DNA of 64,000 bases. Source: Siphonodentalium dalli (Eukaryota > Mollusca > Scaphopoda > Gadilida > Siphonodentaliidae). Position 1 is the first letter of the stretch. Each line of letters begins with the position of its first letter. The stretch is taken from assembly GCA_032622095.1 (NCBI GenBank), contig CP136066.1, forward strand, positions 197,894,816 through 197,958,815, in the 5' to 3' direction. The notes beneath the pieces are model-generated. The model worked only from the letters and a program-made list of their open reading frames with translations, searched no databases and was not told where the DNA came from. A program made the translations under genes and the position numbers. Positions 56,280 to 64,000 of this stretch are shown here, in pieces.

Positions 56280-57930
56280 TTGCAAGTCAGCCATTTTGAT
56301 AAAGAAGCTGGCGTCGCACGGGCTCGGCGACCCGATAAAATTCGTATCCGGGGCAAGATACATTCACATACCAAATTTCAAGTCGATAGCTCCACCCGTT
56401 TCCGAGATCTCGTCTGCGCATGCGCGAAGCTGGCGTCGCACGGGCTCGGCGACCCGATAAAATTCGTATCCGGGGCAAGATACATTCACATACCAAATTT
56501 CAAGTCGATAGCTCCACCCGTTTCCGATATCTCGTCTGCGCATGCGCGAAGCGGGCGCCGCACGGGCTCGCCAATACGACAACTTCCACCGCCTGGTCAA
56601 AGTACACACACGTACCAAGTTTTGTCCCGATCGGTGGAGAATCGTAGATTTGTATAAATGACAAACATACAGACAAACATACAGACAAACATACAGACAA
56701 ACAAACAGACAGAGGTCTTCAAAATATATATGAGACTAGCCGATGAGCCCGACGTTGTCCGGGCTATTCAAAAACCAAATTCCAAGTCGATAGCTCCACG
56801 CGTTTTCGAGATCTGGTCTGCGCATGCGCGAAGCTGGCGTCGCACGGGCTCGGCGACCCGATAACATTCGTATCCGGGGCAAGATACATTCACATACCAA
56901 ATTTCAAGTCGATAGCTCCACCCGTTTCCGAGATCCGGTCTGCGCATGCGCAAAGCTGGCGTCGCACGGGCTCGGCGACCCGATAAAATTCGTATCCGGG
57001 GCAAGATACATTCACATAGCAAATTTCAATTCGATAGCTCCACCCGTTTCCGATATCTCGTCTGCGCATGCGCGAAGCTGGCGTCGCAAGGGCTCGTCGA
57101 CACGATAAAATTCGTATCCGGGGCAAGATACATTCACATACCAAATTTCAAGTCGATAGCTCCACCCGTTTCCGAGATCTCGTCTGCGCATGCGCTGCAC
57201 GGGCGCCGCACGGGCTCGCCAATACGACAACGTCCACCGCCTGGTCAAACTAAAGACACATGCCAAGTTTCGTCCCGATCGGTCGAGCATCGTAGATTTG
57301 TATAAATGACAAACATACAAACATAAAAAAACATACAAACATACAAACAGAGGTCTTCAAAATATATATGAGACTAGCCGATGAGCCCGACGTTGTCCAG
57401 GCTATTCAAAAACCGACGAAATTTGTATCCGGGGCAAGATACATTCACATACCAAATTTCAAGTCGATAGCTCCACCCGTTTCCGAGATCTCGTCTGCGC
57501 ATGCGCGAAACTGACGTCGCACGGGCTCGGTGACCCGATAAAATTCTTATCCGGGGCAAGATACATTCACATACCAAATTTCAAGTCGATAGCTCCACCC
57601 GTTTCCGATATCTCGTCTGCGCATGCGCGAAGCTGACGTCGCACGGACTCGGTGACCCGATAAAATTCGTATCCGGGGCAAGATACATTCCCATACCAAA
57701 TTTCAAGTCGATAGCTCCACCCGTTTCCGAGATCTCGTCTGCGCATGCGCGAAGCGGGCGCCGCACGGGCTCGCCAATACGACAACGTTCACCGCCTGGT
57801 CAAACTACACTCACGTACCAAGTTTCGTCCCGATCGGTCGAGAATCGTAGATTTGTATTAATGACAGACAGACAGACAGACAAACAAACAAACAAACAGA
57901 GGTCTTCAAAATATATATGAGATATAGTTT
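56280..57930. repeat. Tandem array, 121-bp unit, three blocks
   Basis: Units contain GAAGCTGGCGTCGCACGGGC, CCCGATAAAATTCGTATCCG, GGGCAAGATACATTCACATA, CCAAATTTCAAGTCGATAGC and CGTTTCCGAGATCTCGTCTG. Each block is two or three standard units, then a variant unit (CGGGCGCCGCACGGGCTCGC, CGCCTGGTCAAA, GTCCCGATCGGT), then a GACAAACATACA or GACAGACA microsatellite and GAGGTCTTCAAAATATATAT. Blocks 1 and 2 are followed by GACTAGCCGATGAGCCCGAC. Block ends are near 56755, 57410 and 57930. The long frames on both strands are repeat artefacts. Confidence 0.9.
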
Positions 57931-58602
57931 ATTAAGTTGACTATTTTGTGAGCATAAGCGTATTGTCAAAATAATTGACGTTATATTAACTACATAACGG
58001 GTGAGCTACTTCATTTGTATCCCGGCATGGCTTGTATTATAATTTCTTAACAAATAATCACCAATGTGGCTTTATACGAGGTTGTTTTAGTAGGATTTCA
58101 GCCAGCTGAGTTTTCAGTACAGCACCGGAATAACGATTATTCAACTCACAAAGCACCGGAATGACTCAGTAAACCACCGGAATACATATGTAGACCTATT
58201 GTATGGTCGTTTTCTTCGATTTGGTATGTTATTAATGATATTTTCAGGTTGCATTGACTTCAGGAATGTATTGAGGAACAGGCATTCAAAGTTACAATAT
58301 ACAGTATCCAGTATTAAGTCGGTAATACGCCGTTGAAGTGACGAATTTCCCAAAAAACGCAAAATATCGAGTAATTTATTTATATTACTGGGCAGTATGC
58401 CAATATAGTGGCATAATATTACAACATATATTACTCACCTTCTTTACCACGTCCATCCCGTATACATTCGTCCAATATTTGCGTTTAAAACATTACTAAA
58501 ATGCGTGTTTATTACCCACGCATGTCATCTCTGTCGCACAATGAGCAAAATGTGACAGAACACCGGAATATTTGCTCGCTAAGCACGTAAATATTGCTCG
58601 GG
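57931..58602. other. Non-coding region
   Basis: Contains four scattered copies of AGCACCGGAAT or CACCGGAAT (58122, 58152, 58180, 58561). No gene supported. Confidence 0.45.
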
Positions 58603-58646
58603 AGAGCACCACATTCCTAGGAATAGATCCTCCACAGTGACTGCAT
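58603..58646 (-). repeat. Dispersed repeat R2, copy 2 (inverted)
   Basis: Complement of 54405-54449, with one or two mismatches. Confidence 0.75.
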
Positions 58647-58967
58647 CAAACAACCGTTTAGACGTTTAAATGTTCTCCAATGCGGGAGCATAGCCTACTC
58701 TTCTGCGATACACAATCGAACTACCCACGAGACGACACAGCCATTAAGGTGATATCGCGATCTCACCACATCTAGTCATGGCTCAACCCTGCAAATTGAG
58801 CCAAGGGGTCGTGTTTGGAATGAACCTGTAGCCACATGGGACTCGATGTTTCCCACAAGGGCTACCACTTCCCTTTAATCATATAATATAATTTTTTTCA
58901 TCAACAATACTGTAACACTGTCTTTCTGTGGCTCTCCTACCTGGGAGTCATCATCCACGATTTTGCC

Positions 58968-59395
58968 CTATGGGGACAGTATTTGGGGTTTTGATGCGTC
59001 AGGACCTTCTTGGTCACAGCCATCAAATCGAGCCTCGTGATCAACCTTGCGATGCTCTTTAATTATATCTATCGTCCTTGAATCTTGGGGCACCGTGGCG
59101 CCGTTTCTGGGTTGGGCCATATTTCTTGGAATATGATGAGGAACAGATGCCGTAATATCTCCAAGGCCTTGATCATTACATGTCGAATTTCTCTGACCAT
59201 GTATGGCTGTCAATGTGTCAGGAAGAATATATTTCTCCTGTGCATTTGGTTTCCCTTACATTAATTCAAGATGGGGTGGTTTTGGTTCAGCTCTTTGGAA
59301 CTCATCCCCATTGCTCATGGTAGCAGACACTACTGTTGTATTGCCATGTGATCATACCATAATAGGTTCGGTAAAGCTTTCTGGGCATTTGTGAA
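58968..59395 (-). pseudogene. Degenerate frame downstream of protease, unrecognised
   Basis: One minus-strand frame stays open from about 59395 to 58968 apart from a TGA (near 59355) and a TAA (near 59245). It encodes charged, His- and Gln-rich sequence (for example SVPHHIPRNMAQPRNGATVP). It could be the protease-to-RT spacer of the same element or part of another one. I do not recognise it. Confidence 0.35.
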
Positions 59396-59512
59396 TTTCC
59401 AGAACTTCCAGGAGTCACATGGCATATTCTGCCAATATATGTGTTCTCTCCCATAGCTGGTGCCTTATCCGTGCTGCTTATCGCGGTATAAGTGGGCTCG
59501 TGATCCTCAGTT

Positions 59513-60030
59513 TCAATAGTTCCAATTCCTTCTGGGGAATTTGTGTTGGTGTGCTCTGTGACTAGAATATACTATCTCTGGCAGACTTTCCGATAAGTCA
59601 GAAGATTCAACTCGGTATGCCTTATTCGTTTCGCTGGACTCAATGATCAGCAGCTCGTGTGCTACATCATTTATGTAACATATGGCATATGGAACGTCCA
59701 CATCAATTTGATGCTTTCTTATCGCGTTTAGGTCAAGAATTCCGTCTTGACTTATGTCAACCACTATCATGAGCTGTTTGATAGTATCATCTTCGACCAC
59801 TATCTCACATTCTGCTGCACCATGGGAATCCATTTTGATTCCATTTATTGTCTCCAAATCACCATATAGATGGGTATCCATTTTGGGTTTATCTTCCGAT
59901 AAGTAGTCATACAGTTTCCTAGAGAGCATGGAAACTGTTGCCAGTACCAATCAGAAACCTCACTGGCTGTCCATAGAGATTGCAATCTAAATACAGGCCT
60001 CCCTCTTCAGAAGAGCTGTACCTAACAAAC
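59513..60030 (-). pseudogene. Gypsy aspartic protease pseudogene
   Basis: This retropepsin would cleave the Gag-Pol polyprotein. The approach to the active site (GLYLDCNLYGQPVRFLI) is recognisable, but the catalytic Asp codon reads GGT, so the motif is Gly-Thr-Gly instead of Asp-Thr-Gly. About two bases are missing right after it, which shifts the frame. Downstream, in the other frame, SMLSRKLYDYLSEDKP and VVDISQDGILDLNAIRKHQI match the second half of the domain, including the flap and the conserved hydrophobic-Gly region (here ILDL). Stop at 59513. Nonfunctional on two counts. Confidence 0.75.
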
Positions 60031-60189
60031 TCCTTGGAGTTACGATGTCCACTTGTGTTCTGCTGGTCTCCCCTTCCACGATAGGCATTAGGACACATGT
60101 CGCGTGGAATGTGAGAAGTTCTGCATCTGGTGCGTTCTTTGTATTCGTTTGTGTTATAATCAGGATTATCATTATAATTCTATCTCCAT

Positions 60190-60506
60190 TGTCTATCGCC
60201 ACGACAGTAACTCCAGGACTCATTTGTGTGTTACTCTTTTTCTCCTTGTTTTGGTTCTCCAAGTTTGTCATTCTTTGTGTAATCTCCCCATTACTCCTCT
60301 TCACATCAGTCAACATTTGTTTTATCTCCCTTATCTCAACGATGGACTGTGATGTTTGTGTGGTTGTGAGCTATCCTGCGTGTTCCCATCAGAACCAGTT
60401 TGGGGCTTCAGTTCATATATTATCTTTTTGGGTTCTTCACACTCTATATTTTTGCCTTGTGTTGGGTCTGCTTCATTTACTGTGTAACATGCAACCGGGG
60501 GTATAA
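60190..60506 (-). pseudogene. Gag C-terminal linker, coiled-coil-like
   Basis: On the minus strand two frames join here: one with NEADPTQGKNIECEEPKK and, after a frameshift near 60370, one with IVEIREIKQMLTDVKRSN GEITQRMTNLENQ, which has the heptad-like pattern of a coiled coil. In related elements such a linker precedes the zinc knuckle. The expected CCHC knuckle is not intact; Cys codons remain near 60120 and 60080 with HIPRDMCPN between them. Confidence 0.5.
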
Positions 60507-60508
60507 AC

Positions 60509-60575
60509 TAACCGAGCGGTCTAACGACTGCATGCCATAAAAAGGAATATGATTCCGACTCGTGGGTCGCCCAGA
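60509..60575 (+). repeat. tRNA-like sequence (SINE head?)
   Basis: TAACCGAGCGGTCTAACGAC closely resembles the D-arm and A-box region of tRNA-Leu or tRNA-Ser. It is followed 30 bp later by ATGATTCCGACTCGTGGGTC, a degenerate T-arm/B-box. Stems are too damaged for a functional tRNA. Most likely the 5' head of a tRNA-derived SINE or a tRNA pseudogene. Confidence 0.5.
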
Positions 60576-60718
60576 CGCCCAAGGGGATTTTAATGTCTGG
60601 GTTGATTCTAAATAAAGTTGCTGCCACCACCCTTATTTTTCAAAGTGCTCAAGGGAAACACTACACTATACCCCTCCCTATACATAATGCGACATGTTCT
60701 CGGCCTCCCTACCGGCCA

Positions 60719-60955
60719 ATAGAGACTGACAGTTTCCAGCTAACTGTCTATTCAAGTTCTGCCCGTGGCAGGACTTTGGCAGTTTTAACCTCGTAAAACT
60801 GCCCACTTATTCTCTATACACTACACAGACTTGGCCTTGCCAATCTGTAAACATAATAGAGACCGACAGTTTCCAGCTAACTGTCTGTTCAAGTTCTGCC
60901 CGTGGCAGGACTTTGTCAGTTTTAACCTCGTAAAACTGCCCACTTAGTCTATATT
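60719..60955 (+). repeat. Two tandem copies of a 100-nt hairpin-rich unit
   Basis: Units at 60719-60817 and 60855-60955 (offset 137 bp). Each folds on paper as an outer stem (ATAGAGA with TCTCTAT in the first copy) enclosing three hairpins: GACAGTT/AACTGTC, CTGCC/GGCAG and GGCAGTTTTA/TAAAACTGCC with loop ACCTCG. In the second copy hairpins 1 and 2 are intact, and one base pair of hairpin 3 and of the outer stem is lost. No coding content. Confidence 0.7.
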
Positions 60956-61727
60956 CACTTCCAAGGTTTACCACTTCGGGTGACACCTTAATTAGTTAAG
61001 CTTTTATGCTTCGATCTTAAAGGTTCGAGCTTTTGCTTCGAGCACTTAAGGCTTCGATCTTGCTTACATTGAATTGAGCCGTGACCCAACTGAGGTTCTC
61101 CAGGTCTGAGACCTCCTTTTATACCCATCTCAGGGCACCTGGTGGCACAAAGTTGCAACCAATCAGAATCATTGAATCCCAGCCAATCACAGGCTAGCTT
61201 GCGAGCACCGATCTGCTTCTATATTTGCGATAGGGGATTTCCCTTTTTGCTCGCAGTCTAATTTTAAATATGGCAATATTCCAAGTTATTATGGAATTCG
61301 GGAAATTCCTATTTTACCTGGATATTTAATTACAGTTATGTATAAGAAGTTTATTGATAACTATAATTGGGCTATTTGAAGTATTTGGACGGGAATAGAT
61401 TCATACTCCGGAGACGAGGCGAGTGTGACGAAACGGGCGGCCATGTATTCGTAATGCAAAAATATGCCGTCATATTTTTGGATCAAAACTCACTTATTTG
61501 ACTTTTCCTTGGGTTGGCATTTGTTCGGGGTAATATAGTGATTTATACCCGACAATTGCCTTATAATTTCAACAAATGGGACCTTGTTGTTTTCTCACTA
61601 TTTATGGAAATCGGGAAGTACCGGGTTGATTTCTTTTATGTGCATCGAAATTTAGGGTGTTTTATAATTGAATATATTTGACTTTCCCGAACTTTTCCAG
61701 GGTTTGGATAATTGTGGAGGGGTGCAT

Positions 61728-61765
61728 TGATATATGATTGTTACAGGCATAACAATCATATATCA
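61728..61765. repeat. Perfect 16-bp hairpin
   Basis: TGATATATGATTGTTA, loop CAGGCA, then TAACAATCATATATCA. Confidence 0.92.
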
Positions 61766-61957
61766 TGGGAAGTTACCATTTTTATGTGAAAAATCGCTAT
61801 TTGTGATAACCGGGGTCGCAGACCAAAAAGCTTCCGACATTGCCGGAGACGCACTCGCTTCAATGTTAAATACATAAATGTGCGACCTCAAAACTTCCAA
61901 ATAAATGCTTCTAAATGTGCCCTGATATGATCTGAATGTGAGGGAATATAATATGAT

Positions 61958-62706
61958 TTAATATAATATGTATAGCTTATTGGAACGATATTTGTGTGAT
62001 GGATCTGTGCTCCGCACAATTACATTTGTTGTCAAGATGATCTTGTCTGCTTGACAACGTAAACAGGAAGTGACTTTTAGTCGGGACTTGCAGCTTGTAT
62101 GCAACTTGTTGCCGGATCGTATGTGAATCCTGTGCTCGCCACAACTGCCCATATCATAGTCTTTAGTCCTATGTTTTTCAGACTTGGTAAAAGCGTCTAA
62201 TTCAACTGCATGTCTTATGCTCTCATCAAGAGAGCCATGCGCTGCTTGTTGTACCCTGAGCCATATATCTGGATCATACAACCCACCAATGAATTGGTCA
62301 TTTGCCAAGGTGTCTCTCAATTCAAGTGATGCAGTATGATAAGCCATATTGGTCAGACGTCGGATGCTTTGTCCCAAATCAGGTAGACTCTCTCCTGCCC
62401 TTTGTCGTCGTTCACGCAAATTGTACCATATACAAGTCAGTCTGGTTTTGGCAGCAAATCGGCCTTCTATCGCATATATAGTCTTGTTCTCGTCCTGGGA
62501 GTAGGTCGCCGAGTATTCCTTGAGCCAATCCTCTCAATGATGCGCCTAGATAAAGACCCTTGTCATCAATTTCCCATCCATTTATTTTGGCACAAATTTC
62601 AAAGTGTTCTTGGTAATCTAACCATGATCTTTTGCCATCATAGCTATCAAGTGTTACAAATTGTTTCCGTTTTTCACCGGATTTTCTAGGAATATTTCGG
62701 TTCGGG
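61958..62706 (-). pseudogene. Gypsy gag pseudogene
   Basis: Gag forms the particle shell in this family. The N-terminal part (62706 down to about 62480) includes SWLDYQEHFEICAKINGW and LYLGASLRGLAQGILGDL, the signature of this capsid domain. A frameshift in a TATATA stretch at about 62472-62481 moves the frame; the second part carries RRQRAGESLPDLGQSIRRLT, DTLANDQFIGGLYDPDIWLR and HAVELDAFTKSEKHR. The start codon is not preserved: a stop precedes the domain at about 62712. After about 62180 the family resemblance ends. Dead copy. Confidence 0.82.
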
Positions 62707-64000
62707 TGCTATTTAGCGCAATGCATTGCCATGCATGCCTACCGTGGGTTATCATTTGCTGTGTTGGCACTCGACAGCTTACGCATAATAACCTACTGCA
62801 CATATGCATTACGAATAGGATGCTACAGGTATCAGTTGTCGATTTTCAATATATGTAGTTACGATTACGGATTCGAGAAACCCAAGTATATGGGCACGGG
62901 AGCTTTGCATCCATGCATCTAGTGTACAACTGACAACATTTAACATGTAAACAACACAATTAAATATAAACATAACTATATCAAAATACTGCGTGTGGCA
63001 AGAAGATTGAACGCAATGAACGGCACTATTTTCTCCCAAATGGACTCGCAGTCGTCACTTCTGTGAAAACGTGCTTAGACCGTACGAAACACATACGACT
63101 ACACTATAAGCTACTCGTAAATCTTATATGTACAGTAGATCATGATGCGGAAGTTGTCCATTGTCCGATTTTATATTTCACTGCACGTTTGATAACTTTA
63201 CACATAATAACCATCAAGATATTTTAATTTGTTTTGATGGCAGCTACATACGCGTTTATAAACTTCTTTATTTATTGTTATTTCTGAAGATTCGCCCTTG
63301 TTAATATTTCGTGTTAATTTTACGAAACCTCTCTTTACATATATAATCATATACATGTGAAGCTATCATGCAATCGTGCAATGTTGCAATTTCTTCAACT
63401 CAAATAACTGTTCATCGTCTCACATTGAGAAGGTATATGTATACTACTTGGATGTGTATATATATATAGTCATATTCGTCTCATCTTGCGATTTACTGTA
63501 TTATTGCATGGGATAAGTAATACATAAATGTGACCAAACACAGCAACTATGATAGTGGATGACAATACGCATCAACAGTCATATATACTATATGTCTTGA
63601 CAACTGTTGAAATCTTTCCCTAGATCCTTGTTCAAAAACAAATTTAAATTATCACCCATATATATAGAGCAGAGTGGCAAACACATTTAAAATGTACGAT
63701 TTTTAGGTCTACTTTCACCATGAATCTCAGAAATCTTGCCATCTATATCAACAAAATCTTCAAATTGGGTATATATCTATGAGTATAAGTGTGTATAATA
63801 CTATATCATAGCACAGAATAATCCCAGTTCTTCCGCCCTGCAGAATTTTCTAAAACCTGACTTTTTTGCTGATTTTTTTGGTGAGGGGTGACACAATCTT
63901 ATACAATACAGCACCTACCACAAAGGATGACATAATTGGCTTAGGAATATATGCCGTGAACATTTCCACAAATTTCCAGGGTATTTCTGAGATCCCTCGT
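62707..64000. other. Non-coding right edge of window
   Basis: No gene is supported. The LTR of the minus-strand Gypsy relic should lie here if it survives, but I could not define one. A short (TA)n tract is at about 63456-63468. Confidence 0.4.

Larger units (their letters stand above)
60507..61957. other. Sequence interrupting the gag pseudogene
   Basis: About 1.45 kb separates the gag domain from its linker. It holds a tRNA-like head (60509-60575), two tandem hairpin-rich units (60719-60955), repeated GCTTCGA words (61010-61065), two CCAAT boxes on the plus strand (AACCAATCAG at 61159, AGCCAATCAC at 61182) and a perfect hairpin (61728-61765). I did not find an unambiguous target duplication at its edges, so it may be several insertions. 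Confidence 0.5.
58900..62706 (-). mobile_element. Ty3/Gypsy element relic on minus strand (gag and protease)
   Basis: Reading from right to left: gag domain (62706-61958), an interruption of about 1.45 kb, a gag C-terminal coiled-coil-like linker (60500-60190), protease (60030-59513) and a degenerate trailing segment (59395-58968). No reverse transcriptase or integrase was found beyond it, and no LTR could be identified, so this is a truncated relic. Whether it is the same family as the plus-strand element at 5.4-9.3 kb cannot be tested here, because they share no segment. Confidence 0.75.

Noticed and set aside
56271-57785. Many 60-128-codon frames on both strands containing repeated RARRPDKIRIRGKIHSHTKF-like or RMRRRDLGNGWSYRLEIWY-like peptides
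   Set aside because: Translations of the 121-bp tandem unit in several frames.
60509-60575. Functional tRNA gene
   Set aside because: Only the A-box region is good; acceptor and anticodon stems do not form and the B-box is degenerate.

Overview
This is a 64-kb stretch of AT-rich eukaryotic DNA that I read as invertebrate, most likely marine and lophotrochozoan (mollusc-like). The evidence is a LINE, two broken Ty3/Gypsy elements, many short inverted-repeat (foldback or MITE-like) elements, minisatellite-type arrays, frequent TACATGTA palindromes, and a SINE-like tail near 42.3 kb of a kind I associate with molluscs. The taxonomic call is an inference. I could not support any intact host gene: no multi-exon gene, rRNA or functional tRNA. 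The window looks like an intergenic or intronic repeat graveyard.

Layout. 0-5.4 kb: a decayed CR1/L2/jockey-type LINE on the plus strand. 5.4-9.3 kb: a plus-strand Gypsy element that has lost gag, protease and most of the integrase core, but keeps a second small ORF downstream of pol with a C2H2 zinc-finger pattern. 9.3-12.2 kb: non-coding DNA, then a foldback element holding two inverted copies of a 400-bp piggyBac-type MITE (TTAA targets). 12.74-15.5 kb: a satellite of 45/46-bp units with higher-order structure. 15.5-29.5 kb: mostly unannotated AT-rich DNA with discrete hairpins and MITEs (a MULE-like one with a roughly 11-bp target duplication, and a 1.5-kb foldback with an insertion in one arm) and a 162-bp tandem array. 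29.6-30.35 kb: a cluster of about ten short hairpins. 30.8-37.6 kb: nested inverted-repeat elements, including a TA-flanked mariner-like MITE. 37.6-42.5 kb: a roughly 1-kb sequence present in three diverged copies, one interrupted by a 2.5-kb inverted-repeat element whose empty site survives in a neighbouring copy. 44.6-49.1 kb: more degenerate repeats. 50.5-54 kb: four MITEs, including a third copy of the piggyBac MITE. 56.3-57.9 kb: a 121-bp tandem array in three blocks. 59-62.7 kb: a minus-strand Gypsy relic (gag and protease) interrupted by about 1.45 kb that carries a tRNA-like head and a duplicated cloverleaf-like hairpin unit.

Nothing here works as a pathway. The sequences relate through nesting: element inside element, which allows relative dating. 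The best candidates for something undescribed are the zinc-finger ORF after pol, the 2.5-kb foldback element with its internal empty site, the hairpin cluster at 29.6 kb, the cloverleaf-like duplicated unit at 60.7 kb, and the piggyBac MITE built from paired palindromes. All alignments were made by eye, so small offsets in boundaries are possible.
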